DNA of 64,000 nt from Rhodospirillales bacterium CG15_BIG_FIL_POST_REV_8_21_14_020_66_15 (GCA_002781745.1 PFFW01000102.1:1-64000); one strand, 5' to 3'; positions 50,443 to 63,251 are shown, counted from the first letter of the stretch. The notes: generated by a model not told the origin, from the sequence alone. A program made the numbers and translations.

Positions 50443-50988
50443 ATGCCACGACTGCTGTCCCTTTTCGCCGCCGTCCTGCTGGTCCTGGGGGTCGGCACGA
50501 TGAACGACGCCGAAGCCATGGACCTGGAAAACACCCTCTACATGGACACCAGCCACGGGCGCGTGGTGATCCAGATGCGCCCCGACCTGGCGCCCAAGCA
50601 CGTGGCGCGCATCAAGGAACTGACCCGCCAGGGGTTCTACGACGGGCTGACCTTTCACCGCGTCATCGGCGGCTTCATGGCCCAGGGCGGCGACCCCAAC
50701 GGCACCGGCACGGGCGGCAGCGGCCAGAACCTGCCGGCGGAATTCTCCAGCGAGCCGTTCAAGCGGGGCACGGTCGGTATGGCCCGGTCCATGAACCCGA
50801 ACAGCGCCGACAGCCAGTTCTTCATCTGCTATGCGCGGACCTCACATCTGGACGGCCAGTACACGGTCTGGGGCCAGGTGGTCGAGGGCATGAAGTACGT
50901 CGGCATGCTGGAACGGGGCGAGCCGCCCGCCAATCCGGACAAGATCGTCAAGATGCAGGTCGCCGCGGACGCGGAGAAGGGCAAGTAA
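50443..50988 (+). CDS. peptidyl-prolyl cis-trans isomerase, cyclophilin type, exported
   Basis: N-terminal signal; 'GLTFHRVIGGFMAQGGDPNGTGTGG', 'NSADSQFFICYA'. Confidence 0.93.
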   Translation: MPRLLSLFAAVLLVLGVGTMNDAEAMDLENTLYMDTSHGRVVIQMRPDLAPKHVARIKELTRQGFYDGLTFHRVIGGFMAQGGDPNGTGTGGSGQNLPAEFSSEPFKRGTVGMARSMNPNSADSQFFICYARTSHLDGQYTVWGQVVEGMKYVGMLERGEPPANPDKIVKMQVAADAEKGK

Positions 50989-51006
50989 CCCTATCCCGCC
51001 CGTTAC

Positions 51007-52182
51007 CTACCGCACCAGATCGCGGGTCGCCCGGTCCAGGCCGTCGAGGGTGAGCGGAAACATGCGCCCGCCCATCAGCCTGCGGATCATGTCGACCGAC
51101 TGGGTGTGGCCCCACCATTCCTCGCGCACGGGGTTGAGCCACACGGCCTTCGAATAGATGCCCAGGATGCGCTGCATCCATAGGCTGCCCGCCTCCTCGT
51201 TCCAGTGCTCGACGCTGCCGCCCGCGTAGGCGATTTCGTAGGGGCTCATGGAGGCGTCGCCGACGAAGATGATCTTGTAGTCCGCGGGATAGGTGTGCAG
51301 GACCTCCCAGGTCGGCACCGTTTCCGCGCGCCGACGGATGTTGTCCTTCCACACGCGCTCGTAGATGCAGTTGTGGAAGTAGAAGTATTCCAGGTGCTTG
51401 AACTCCGACCGCGCGGCCGAGAACAGCTCTTCCACCGTGCGCACGTGCGGGTTCATGGATCCGCCGACGTCGAGGAACAGCAGCACCTTAACCGCATTGT
51501 GGCGTTCGGGCACCATGCGAATATCCAGGTATCCCCGTTTGGCCGTGTTGCGGATCGTGCCGTCCAGATCGAGTTCCGTCGGCGCCCCCTCGCGGGCGAA
51601 ACGGCGCAGGCGCCTGAGCGCGACCTTGATGTTGCGGGTTCCCAGTTCCAGGGTGTCATCCAGGTTCTTGAACTCGCGTTTGTCCCACACCTTGACGGCG
51701 CGGAAGTTGCGGTTGTCGTCCTGGCCGATGCGCACCCCCTCGGGGTTGTAGCCGTAGGCGCCGAACGGCGAGGTTCCGGCGGTGCCGATCCACTTGGAGC
51801 CGCCCTGGTGGCGCTTCTTCTGCTCCTCAAGGCGCTTCCTCAATGTCTCCATCAGCTTGTCCCAGCCGCCCAGGGCCTCGATCTGCGCCTTCTCCTCCTC
51901 GGTCAGGGTGCGCTCCGCCAGCTTGCGCAGCCATTCGTCGGGGATGTCCTGGACGTCGACCTCCTCGGTCCGTTCCAGGCCCTTGAAGACAAGGCCGAAC
52001 ACCCGGTCGAACTTGTCCAGGTTCTTCTCGTCCTTCACCAGGGTGGCGCGGGAGAGGTAATAGAAATGCTCGACGCTGTAGCCGGCCAGGCCCGCGTCCA
52101 TGCCCTCCAGCAGTGTCAGGTATTCGCGCAAGGAGACGGGCACCTTGGCCGCGCGCAGTTCCAGGAAGAAGTCGATGAACAT
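51007..52182 (-). CDS. VWA domain protein (CoxE-like)
   Basis: 'KVLLFLDVGGSMNPHVRTVEELFSAARSEFKHLEYFYFHNCIYERVWKDN'. Confidence 0.88.
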   Translation of the reverse strand: MFIDFFLELRAAKVPVSLREYLTLLEGMDAGLAGYSVEHFYYLSRATLVKDEKNLDKFDRVFGLVFKGLERTEEVDVQDIPDEWLRKLAERTLTEEEKAQIEALGGWDKLMETLRKRLEEQKKRHQGGSKWIGTAGTSPFGAYGYNPEGVRIGQDDNRNFRAVKVWDKREFKNLDDTLELGTRNIKVALRRLRRFAREGAPTELDLDGTIRNTAKRGYLDIRMVPERHNAVKVLLFLDVGGSMNPHVRTVEELFSAARSEFKHLEYFYFHNCIYERVWKDNIRRRAETVPTWEVLHTYPADYKIIFVGDASMSPYEIAYAGGSVEHWNEEAGSLWMQRILGIYSKAVWLNPVREEWWGHTQSVDMIRRLMGGRMFPLTLDGLDRATRDLVR

Positions 52183-52288
52183 GGCCCGAGATTAGCCTCC
52201 ATGCCTATCCCTGCCAATCCCGCTTCAAGGCAAGGCGCGGAGCGGATAAGCTGGCGTCAAATGCCAACCACCGAACGGGAGCCCATCC

Positions 52289-52597
52289 ATGATCACCGTC
52301 GTCGTCAACTTCGACCTGCCGCCCGGCACGACGCTCGCCGACGCCACCGCGCGCTATCTCGACAGTTCGAAAAAGTACCTGGGCGCTCCGGGCCTGGTGC
52401 GCAAGCACTACCTCTACAACGCGGAACAGATGAAGGGCGGTGGCGCCTACGTGTTCGAAACGCGGGAACAGGCAAAGGCCCTGTTCAACGCCGACTGGAT
52501 TGCCTCGATCACGGAGCGCTACGGCGCTGCGCCGATCCTGACCTATTTCGAGACGCCCGTCGTCGTCGACAACGTGACCGGGGAGATCGTTTCCTAG
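52289..52597 (+). CDS. YdhR family monooxygenase-like protein
   Basis: 'GAPGLVRKHYLYNAEQMKGGGAYVFETREQAKALFNADWIASITERYGAAPILTYFETPVVVDN'. Confidence 0.85.
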   Translation: MITVVVNFDLPPGTTLADATARYLDSSKKYLGAPGLVRKHYLYNAEQMKGGGAYVFETREQAKALFNADWIASITERYGAAPILTYFETPVVVDNVTGEIVS

Positions 52598-53937
52598 TCC
52601 TTGCCCCCACCCTTGCCGGGCGGCTCCACGACCTCGACCTTCAGCGGCACCGACGAGCGCAGGTGCAGGTCGCGCTGCGGGAACGGGAACACGACGCCGT
52701 GCTCGTGATACAGGTCCCAGATGCGCAGCTGTACGGCGCTGCGCACGTTGGCCACGCCGTTCTGCGGGTCGTTGATCCAGAATCGCAGTTCCAGGTTTAC
52801 CGAATTGTCGCCGAATGCCATCAGGTGGCAGACGGGCACGGGCTCCTTGAGCACGCGGTCGACTCCCTCCGCGGCCTTGAGCGCCAGTTCGCGGGCCAGA
52901 TGCACGTCGGCGCCGTAGTCGATGCCGATGGGCACCTTCTGGCGCACCAGCTGGTTGGAGAACGACCAGTTCTCGACCCGCTGGGAGATCAGTTCCTCGT
53001 TGGGAATGAGGTGCTCGGTCCCGTCCCTGGTGATGACCGAGACATAGCGCGCGCCCAGCGTGTTGATCCAGCCGAAGGTATCGCCGATGGCGATGACGTC
53101 GCCGGGCTTGACGGAGCGGTCCATCAGCAGGATCACGCCGCTCATCAGGTTGGACACGACCTTCTGCAGGCCGAAACCGATACCAAGGCCCACGGCGCCG
53201 CCGAACACGGCGAAGGCCGTCAGGTCGATGCCGACGCTTTCCAGCGCCAGCACGATGGCTAGGGCGAACAGCGAGACCCGCGCGAACTTGCCGAACAGGA
53301 CTCGCATGGAGGGCGTCAGGTTGGCCGACGCGTTGATCCGCGCTTCCGCCAGACGCGACGCCACCGAGGCGAGATAGAGGAACAGCGCCGACACCAGCGC
53401 CGCCTTGACCACGCCCAGGACGGAGATGCGGAAATCACCAAGATGCAGCGCCATGCGGTCCAGGGTGTCCGCGACGGGGACCAGCAGGCCCAGAAGGTTG
53501 AGCGCCGCGATGGACCACGCCGTGACGGCAACGGCGCGCGCCCAGAAGGGATTGCGGATGAAGCTGGAGGCCAAGCGGATCACCGCCCAGGCGGTCAGCA
53601 GGGAAACCGCCCCCTCCATGACCTGATGGGGCCACCCCGCCCCCTTGGCGGCGAACACGGCGAACCACAGGGCCGCCAGCCACACGACGGGCCGGGCGAT
53701 GGGCTTCAAGGCGGCCGCCACGGGTACGCCGAAACGGGCGTACCAGCGCACGTCGGGCCGGAGATCGAGCACGGCCTCAAGCCTGGGCGAAAGGAGGCGT
53801 GCAGCGACGAAGGTCGCCAGGATCACGCCCAATTGCACAAGGTTGCCGACGGCCAAAAGGTTGGCGTCTATCCAGGCGAGCGCGGCCGCGAGCCACTGCC
53901 GCAGGTGTTCCGGATCGGTATAGGTGTTCAGGTCCAT
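52594..53937 (-). CDS. mechanosensitive ion channel family protein (MscS type)
   Basis: 'VFGGAVGLGIGFGLQKVVSNLMSGVILLMDRSVKPGDVIAIGDTFGWI'. Confidence 0.92.
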   Translation of the reverse strand: MDLNTYTDPEHLRQWLAAALAWIDANLLAVGNLVQLGVILATFVAARLLSPRLEAVLDLRPDVRWYARFGVPVAAALKPIARPVVWLAALWFAVFAAKGAGWPHQVMEGAVSLLTAWAVIRLASSFIRNPFWARAVAVTAWSIAALNLLGLLVPVADTLDRMALHLGDFRISVLGVVKAALVSALFLYLASVASRLAEARINASANLTPSMRVLFGKFARVSLFALAIVLALESVGIDLTAFAVFGGAVGLGIGFGLQKVVSNLMSGVILLMDRSVKPGDVIAIGDTFGWINTLGARYVSVITRDGTEHLIPNEELISQRVENWSFSNQLVRQKVPIGIDYGADVHLARELALKAAEGVDRVLKEPVPVCHLMAFGDNSVNLELRFWINDPQNGVANVRSAVQLRIWDLYHEHGVVFPFPQRDLHLRSSVPLKVEVVEPPGKGGGKD

Positions 53938-53997
53938 GTCGCCACCCCTGCCCGCCAGCTTATCCGACAGGACGGGTGTGGGCCAGCGGTCGGCGGA

Positions 53998-54315
53998 TCA
54001 GGCCTCGGGCTCACTTTTGGAGGCCGGCGCCAGCGCCGGCCCCGACACGGGCACGAGCCGGATGGTCGCCTCGTCGACGGACATGGAGAGCAGGATCAGG
54101 CCGAACAGCAGGATCACCGTGCCGGCGACGGTCAGGGCGAACATGCCGATCATCTGGTGAAACACGAACAGCATGGCAACGGCGATCAGGAGCGGCTTCC
54201 ACCGCCCGGCGCGCTTGCTGGCCGTGCCGCAATCGGCGCAGACGACGGGCCGGCCGACGGCCAGCGGCCAGCTGGACAGGCGTTTGAAGCGGGTGCCGCA
54301 GGCAGGACAACGCAT
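53998..54315 (-). CDS. zinc-ribbon membrane protein, unknown
   Basis: CxxC...CxxC at N-terminus ('MRCPACGTRF...VVCADCGTA') then two hydrophobic segments. Confidence 0.6.
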   Translation of the reverse strand: MRCPACGTRFKRLSSWPLAVGRPVVCADCGTASKRAGRWKPLLIAVAMLFVFHQMIGMFALTVAGTVILLFGLILLSMSVDEATIRLVPVSGPALAPASKSEPEA

Positions 54316-54322
54316 GGCCGCC

Positions 54323-55198
<876 letters not shown>

Positions 55199-55206
55199 GG
55201 GCGCGC

Positions 55207-57873
<2,667 letters not shown>

Positions 57874-58117
57874 AGTCGATATTTAAGCCCGAGGTTCAGG
57901 GGTTTAAATGGATGTTATCAGGCGGCCACCGCCGGAAGCGACGGTTTTACCGGCAAGCCGGGAACCTGTCCAGCATTCGCCGGAACGGGCCGGTACGGAC
58001 GATTTTATTTAAAATTGAACATAAATTAGAAATTAATTGATTCATTATTATATATAATAAATATTTTTGATCTACTTACTTACTATATTTAATATAGGTC
58101 AAAATTCGGACCTGATC

Positions 58118-59488
58118 ATGATAAAGAAACGCAACCTGCCATTCGAATTGACCAAGGCCGACGAACGGGGCGGTGTCGCCGTCTATACCGCGGTCGCCAT
58201 CATGATCACCCTGGGGGCGGGCGCCCTGTCCCTGGATTACGGCCGCATGACCCTTGTTCACACCCAGATGCAGAACCGCGCCGACGCGGCGGCCCTTGCC
58301 GGCGCGGTCGAACTGGACGGCCGTCCCGGCGCGCAGGCCCGGGCGGAGGACGTGGCCCGCAACGCCACCCGCCAGGCGACCGGGGTGCGGACCGACGGTT
58401 CGGTCCTGGACATCCAGACCGTGCGGTTCTACGAGCAGGTCAGCCCTGCCAAGGTGCTCGCGACCGGCGACGAGGACAGCCGCTTCATCGAGATCGTCAT
58501 GGCGCCGCGCCAGATCGACCTGATGCTGCGCACCGTGCTGAACCGGGACGCCGTCTCGAAGGGCCGGGTCAGCGCCCGCGCCACGGCGGGCATCACGCCG
58601 TTCATCTGCAACGCGCCGCCCCTGATGGTCTGCGATCCGGGGGAGTCCGACCCGACGGAAGCCATCGACGACGTCGCCAACATCGGCCGGCAGATCGTGC
58701 TCAAGCCGCCGCCCCAGTCGGGGTTCTGGGGCCCCGGCAACTATGGGCTCCTCGCCCTGCCCGACGGGTCCAACGGCGCCGACGCCATCTCGACCGCGCT
58801 GGCCGCCGTGGAGCCGCAGCAATGCTACACCCTGGACGTGGAAACCGCGCCCGGCGTGAAGACCAACAAGATTCGCGACGGCATCAACGCACGCTTCGAC
58901 CATCCGGGCGGCCTGCCGTATCCCGCGCCGAACGTGATCCATTTCCCCAAGGACGACGACATCGCCGACGGTACCGTCCCGGGCACCCTGGGGTCCGGCG
59001 CCTGGGGCATCGACGCCTATTGGACCACGAAGCATGGCGGCCCGCTGCCGGGCGACCTGGCCGGCGCGACCCGCTATCAGACATACCTTTACGAACTGGG
59101 CGAGACCTTTGCCCGCAACGGCAAGGAAACCGTGTTTCCCGTTCCGTCCGACGGAGCGCCGGGCGGCTTCGTCACCGTCACGCCGCCGGGCGTGAACATC
59201 CCGGAAGACCCGTCCGACCCCGACAACCCCGCCGTGGACGGCATGCCCGACGAAACGGTGGCGTCGAACGGCCCGGCCCGGCGCCTCGCCCGCGTCGCGA
59301 TCCTCAACTGTGCCGCCGAAAGCGTCCAGGGCAATCACGCCTATCCCACGGACGGCCGCTACGTGGAAATGTTCATCACCGAGTCCGTTCCGGACTCGCC
59401 CGCCGGCGCCATCTACGGCGAGATCGTGCGCACGATCACCACGACCAACGACCCGGATTACCACGCCAATGCCGCGCTTGTTGAATGA
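58118..59488 (+). CDS. TadG-like pilus assembly protein
   Basis: 'DERGGVAVYTAVAIMITLGAGALSLDYGRMTLVHTQMQNRADAAALAGAVEL'. Confidence 0.8.
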   Translation: MIKKRNLPFELTKADERGGVAVYTAVAIMITLGAGALSLDYGRMTLVHTQMQNRADAAALAGAVELDGRPGAQARAEDVARNATRQATGVRTDGSVLDIQTVRFYEQVSPAKVLATGDEDSRFIEIVMAPRQIDLMLRTVLNRDAVSKGRVSARATAGITPFICNAPPLMVCDPGESDPTEAIDDVANIGRQIVLKPPPQSGFWGPGNYGLLALPDGSNGADAISTALAAVEPQQCYTLDVETAPGVKTNKIRDGINARFDHPGGLPYPAPNVIHFPKDDDIADGTVPGTLGSGAWGIDAYWTTKHGGPLPGDLAGATRYQTYLYELGETFARNGKETVFPVPSDGAPGGFVTVTPPGVNIPEDPSDPDNPAVDGMPDETVASNGPARRLARVAILNCAAESVQGNHAYPTDGRYVEMFITESVPDSPAGAIYGEIVRTITTTNDPDYHANAALVE

Positions 59489-59918
59489 CCGCCGGGGCAA
59501 CGCCCTGATCGAATTCGCCCTGCTGCTGCCGGTGATGCTCGCCGTTTTCGGAGGGCTGACGGAATTCGGCCGCGCCTTCTTCCAAAGCCACGCCGTGTCA
59601 AAGAGCCTGCGGGCCGCCGCCCTGATGGCCGCGACGAGCGGCCTGCCGCTCGGCGCCGACGCCATTGCCGCGGCCACCAACCTGGCGAAGACCGGCACCC
59701 TCGACGGCTCGGGCGACCCGATCGTCCCCGGATGGACGAAACCGTCGGCTGACCTGAAGTTCACGCCGCTGATCTACAAGGTCGGCGGCCGGGATGTCCC
59801 CGTCATCCGCCTGACGGCTGCGGTGCCCTACGTGCCGATCTTCCCCGTCGTGACCAAGTACCTGGGATTCGAGGCGTACACGATCCGCCTGCAACAGGAA
59901 CAGGCCCATGTGGAGTAG
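59469..59918 (+). CDS. TadE-like pseudopilin
   Basis: 'RRGNALIEFALLLPVMLAVFGGLTEFGRAFFQSHAVSKSLRAAA'; overlaps the TadG-like gene. Confidence 0.8.
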   Translation: MPRLLNDRRGNALIEFALLLPVMLAVFGGLTEFGRAFFQSHAVSKSLRAAALMAATSGLPLGADAIAAATNLAKTGTLDGSGDPIVPGWTKPSADLKFTPLIYKVGGRDVPVIRLTAAVPYVPIFPVVTKYLGFEAYTIRLQQEQAHVE

Positions 59919-60450
59919 GCGGGCCCCCTCGGCGCGGGACGAGCACGGCGGCGCGGCCATCGGCTTCGGCCTGGTCCTGCCCATGCTGCTGGCGCTGACC
60001 GTGGGCGTGCTCGAACTCGCCCTGGTCATCACCGATTATCACCGCGCGGGCACGGCAGCCAGCCGGGTCGCCCGCCTTGCCGCCATCGCCGATGCGGTCA
60101 CGGACGTCCGCGGCCTTGCCGACGGCGCCACGGTCAGTTGCGTCTTTTCCGCGGGCGCGACGAGTTGCACCTCGGGGACCGCGGACTCTTCCGCCTTCGC
60201 GGCCCTTCTGGCCGAGGCCCGGACGGTGATGCCGGACCTTGCGGCGGGCAACCTGCGCGTCGACTACACGAACATCGGCCTCGGCGACCCGGCGACGCCG
60301 GGCGGCATCAAGCCCCTGGTCACCGCCCGTCTCGTCAATCTGCGCCACGATTTCCGCTTTCTCAGGGTCATCAAGCCCCTGACGGACGGCATCGACTACC
60401 CCGACTTCGCCTCGCGCCAGGTCGCCAAGGGCCAGGGCGCGGCCCCGTAA
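59908..60450 (+). CDS. TadE/TadF-like pseudopilin
   Basis: 'DEHGGAAIGFGLVLPMLLALTVGVLELALVITDYHRAGTAASRVARLAA'. Confidence 0.75.
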   Translation: MWSRRAPSARDEHGGAAIGFGLVLPMLLALTVGVLELALVITDYHRAGTAASRVARLAAIADAVTDVRGLADGATVSCVFSAGATSCTSGTADSSAFAALLAEARTVMPDLAAGNLRVDYTNIGLGDPATPGGIKPLVTARLVNLRHDFRFLRVIKPLTDGIDYPDFASRQVAKGQGAAP

Positions 60451-60658
60451 ACCGCGCGCCCGGCCGTCGACCGGCACCGCAAAAGAAACGCAGCCGGCGC
60501 GGGGGCGCCGGCTGCGGTTGGGGGCGGTGCCGGGGGGAGGCACCACCGTTTGGCGCCGGAGGCACCTGGGGTCCGGCCCGCGGGGGACGGGCCGGGGATC
60601 GGCCCGGAGGGTGACGGGCCTGGGAATGCGGAAGCGCGGGAGCGGTCGGAACGGCGGT

Positions 60659-61765
60659 TTAAAACTCGTCCGCCGCCGTGTCGGGCGCGTCGTCGGCATC
60701 GCCGCCGCCGTCCATGTCCCCGGATCCGACCATCATTTCATCGGAGATCAGGCCCGCGTTGTGGCGGATCTGGTCCTCGATGGCCTTGGCCGTTTCCGGG
60801 TTGGCGCGCAGGAACTGCTTGGCGTTCTCGCGGCCCTGGCCGATGCGCTCGGAATTGAAGGAGAACCAGGAGCCCGATTTCTCGACGATGCCCGCCTTGA
60901 CGCCCAGGTCGAGAATCTCGCCCATCTTGGAGATGCCCTCGCCGTACATGATGTCGAATTCGATCATCTTGAAGGGCGGCGCCATCTTGTTTTTCACGAC
61001 CTTGACGCGGGTCTGGTTGCCGACCACCTCGTCGCGGTCCTTGATGGCGCCGATGCGGCGGATTTCCATGCGCACCGAGGAATAGAACTTGAGCGCGTTG
61101 CCGCCGGTCGTCGTCTCCGGATTGCCGAACATGACGCCGATCTTCATGCGGATCTGGTTGATGAAGATGACCATGGTGTTGGACTTGGACACCGATGCCG
61201 TCAGCTTCCTGAGCGCCTGGCTCATGAGCCGGGCCTGCAGGCCGACGTGGGTGTCGCCCATCTCGCCCTCAAGCTCGGCCCGCGGCACCAGGGCCGCCAC
61301 CGAGTCGACCACCAGCACGTCGATGGCGCCCGAGCGCACCAGGGTGTCGGAGATTTCCAGCGCCTGTTCGCCGGCGTCGGGCTGCGAGATCAGCAGTTCC
61401 TCGACGTCGACGCCGAGCTTCTTGGCATAGGCCGGGTCGAGGGCGTGTTCGGCGTCGACGAAGGCGCAGGTGCCGCCGGCCTTCTGCGCCTCGGCGATCA
61501 CGTGCAGGGCCAGGGTCGTCTTGCCGGAGCTTTCGGGCCCGTAGATTTCCACGATGCGGCCGCGCGGCAGGCCGCCGATGCCGAGGCCGATGTCGAGGCC
61601 GATGGAGCCCGTGGAGATGGTCGGCGTATCGACCACTTCGCGCTGGCCGAGGCGCATGATCGAGCCCTTGCCGAAGGCGCGTTCGATCTGCCCCAATGCC
61701 GCGTCGAGGGCCTTGTTCTTGTCCACGTCCTGCTTCTCCACCAAACGCAATGCCGTATCGGCCAT
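60659..61765 (-). CDS. recA: recombinase A
   Basis: '[26 protein letters not shown]', '[23 protein letters not shown]'. Confidence 0.97.
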   Translation of the reverse strand: MADTALRLVEKQDVDKNKALDAALGQIERAFGKGSIMRLGQREVVDTPTISTGSIGLDIGLGIGGLPRGRIVEIYGPESSGKTTLALHVIAEAQKAGGTCAFVDAEHALDPAYAKKLGVDVEELLISQPDAGEQALEISDTLVRSGAIDVLVVDSVAALVPRAELEGEMGDTHVGLQARLMSQALRKLTASVSKSNTMVIFINQIRMKIGVMFGNPETTTGGNALKFYSSVRMEIRRIGAIKDRDEVVGNQTRVKVVKNKMAPPFKMIEFDIMYGEGISKMGEILDLGVKAGIVEKSGSWFSFNSERIGQGRENAKQFLRANPETAKAIEDQIRHNAGLISDEMMVGSGDMDGGGDADDAPDTAADEF

Positions 61766-61817
61766 CTTGCCTCTCCCTTATTCCATAGGCCCGCGAGCCG
61801 TTGCAATCGGGATCAAT

Positions 61818-61842
61818 GTACGTGTTTTGTTCTCATTGACAA
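61818..61842 (-). promoter_or_regulatory. recA promoter with near-consensus alphaproteobacterial LexA (SOS) box
   Basis: Minus strand TTGTCA-N16-TACATT; GTAC-N7-GTTC (61818-61832) differs by one base from GTTC-N7-GTTC. Confidence 0.55.
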
Positions 61843-61886
61843 GCGTAATTTGTACTACGTTGATATGATTATATTTTATTATGTTT

Positions 61887-61901
61887 GTTCACAGAGTGTT
61901 C
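61887..61901. promoter_or_regulatory. exact GTTC-N7-GTTC motif (candidate LexA site), distal
   Basis: GTTCACAGAGTGTTC, ~120 bp upstream of the recA start codon. Confidence 0.45.
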
Positions 61902-61924
61902 CGGCCGGAATCGGACTCCGGACG

Positions 61925-61967
61925 GCATGCTTAACGGATATGGTTAACGGCCCGGACGGGGACTCGG
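61925..61967. repeat. direct repeat copy 1 (24 bp exact, N10, 9 bp exact)
   Basis: GCATGCTTAACGGATATGGTTAAC-N10-GGGACTCGG. Confidence 0.85.
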
Positions 61968-62038
61968 GTCGGTCGTACCGGCGGTCCGGGCCAAGGGGGA
62001 CAAAAGATGAACCTGTCTCTTTCTTGCGCCTTTTTCGC

Positions 62039-62380
62039 TCACCCGGTCAGCGTCGCCAGGCGGGCGAGGATATCCGCCATCAGGTCGTTGCCCAGGGCCT
62101 CGCCGGCGGGCGCCACATGGCGGGCCGCCGCGTCGATCGACTTGATCTGATCGACCAGGACCGCCCCCGTCACGGTCCCGCCTTCCGGAATCGGAACCTT
62201 CCATGGCCAGGGATCGAGGTTGGAGGTGATGGGGCAGACCAGGACGCAATTGGAAATGCCGTTGTAGGCGGCCGGCGAGATCACCAACGCGGGGCGCCTG
62301 CCGGCCTGTTCATGGCCCTTTTGCGGATTGAAATCGACCCAGACCAGGTCGCCGCGATCCGGTGGCTCGGGCGCCGCCAT
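62039..62380 (-). CDS. mazF: type II toxin, MazF/PemK family endoribonuclease
   Basis: 'RGDLVWVDFNPQKGHEQAGRRPALVISPAAYN...VCPITSN...VLVDQIKSID'. Confidence 0.9.
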   Translation of the reverse strand: MAAPEPPDRGDLVWVDFNPQKGHEQAGRRPALVISPAAYNGISNCVLVCPITSNLDPWPWKVPIPEGGTVTGAVLVDQIKSIDAAARHVAPAGEALGNDLMADILARLATLTG

Positions 62381-62616
62381 TACAAGGTCTCGCGGCCGAT
62401 GGCCCCGTCATCAAGCGATTCCGGGGGCTTGAGGCCCGCAGCCTGATCAATCAAGTCCTTGAGGGCGTAGCGCGGCGCGCCCCGGCGGACGACCAGGGCC
62501 CCGTTCTCGATCCGCAGATCGACGGCTTCACCTTCGTGCAGACCCAAGGATTCCACCGCCATCTTGGGAAGCCTGATGGCACAGGAACCGCCCCACATTC
62601 CAACGCGTGACCGCAT
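62380..62616 (-). CDS. mazE: AbrB/MazE family antitoxin
   Basis: 'MWGGSCAIRLPKMAVESLGLHEGEAVDLRIENGALVVRR'; 1-bp overlap with mazF. Confidence 0.9.
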   Translation of the reverse strand: MRSRVGMWGGSCAIRLPKMAVESLGLHEGEAVDLRIENGALVVRRGAPRYALKDLIDQAAGLKPPESLDDGAIGRETL

Positions 62617-62644
62617 GCGCGCCTCCCGGAAACATTTCGGACAA

Positions 62645-62677
62645 AATCTATTTTATATATCATATTTAAAATAGATT
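62645..62677 (-). promoter_or_regulatory. 11-bp perfect inverted repeat upstream of mazE, candidate operator
   Basis: AATCTATTTTA-tatatcatatt-TAAAATAGATT; AT-rich, ~30-60 bp upstream of the mazE ATG. Confidence 0.65.
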
Positions 62678-62767
62678 ATCCAAGCGGTCGTCGGTGAATC
62701 CGCGCGGCGCGGAATTCGGGTTGACGGCGGAATTGCCGGACCAATCGTTCTTCGCTAGATTCACGCG

Positions 62768-62986
62768 ATGACACGGCTTCTCGACAAGGCCATCGAACAG
62801 GCCCGCCGCCTGTCGGATGCGCGTCAGGACGAAGCGGCGGAGATCCTGTTGTCTCTCGCGGCTCAAGAAGCCGAAGATGCGCTTCGCCTGAGCACGGGGC
62901 AGATCGAGGAAGTGAAACGCCGCCAAGCGGCACCGGCCTATGCCACGGACGCGGAAATGAGCGCCTTCTTCACCCGGTTCGCATAG
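62768..62986 (+). CDS. small antitoxin-like protein (ParE/RelE-partner type), no adjacent toxin
   Basis: 72 aa 'MTRLLDKAIEQARRLSDARQDEAAEILLSLAAQEAEDALRLSTGQIEEVKRRQAAPAYATDAEMSAFFTRFA'. Confidence 0.6.
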   Translation: MTRLLDKAIEQARRLSDARQDEAAEILLSLAAQEAEDALRLSTGQIEEVKRRQAAPAYATDAEMSAFFTRFA

Positions 62987-63060
62987 GGAATCAAACTCCG
63001 ATTCCGGCGGACGGGGGAATGGTCCATCCCAAAATCCCCGTGCACGCGGGAATCCATCCT

Positions 63061-63100
63061 TTCTCCGTATGCTCTGTGGATTCTCCGTGTCCTCTGTGTC
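63061..63100. repeat. two 20-bp imperfect tandem units in noncoding mosaic region
   Basis: TTCTCCGTATGCTCTGTGGA / TTCTCCGTGTCCTCTGTGTC (16/20 identical by eye); inverted relative CACAAAGAGCACAGAGGAA nearby. Confidence 0.55.
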
Positions 63101-63208
63101 CCATTACCCAGGCAATCCAGGCACGAGCCTTTCCGGGAACGACTGACTTATTCGCCACAAAGAGCACAGAGGAAAGAGGACCGGAGATAGGTAACTGTCC
63201 CCGAATTT

Positions 63209-63251
63209 GCATGCTTAACGGATATGGTTAACAGACAACATAGGGACTCGG
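63209..63251. repeat. direct repeat copy 2 (24 bp exact, N10, 9 bp exact)
   Basis: GCATGCTTAACGGATATGGTTAAC-N10-GGGACTCGG, same spacing as copy 1. Confidence 0.85.

Noticed and set aside
61930-61948. CtrA binding site (TTAA-N7-TTAA) in the 24-bp repeat
   Set aside because: The TTAA half-sites are separated by 9 nt, not 7; kept only as a dyad-containing repeat
63061-63180. CRISPR array
   Set aside because: Only two imperfect abutting 20-bp units plus an inverted relative, with no regular spacers or cas genes
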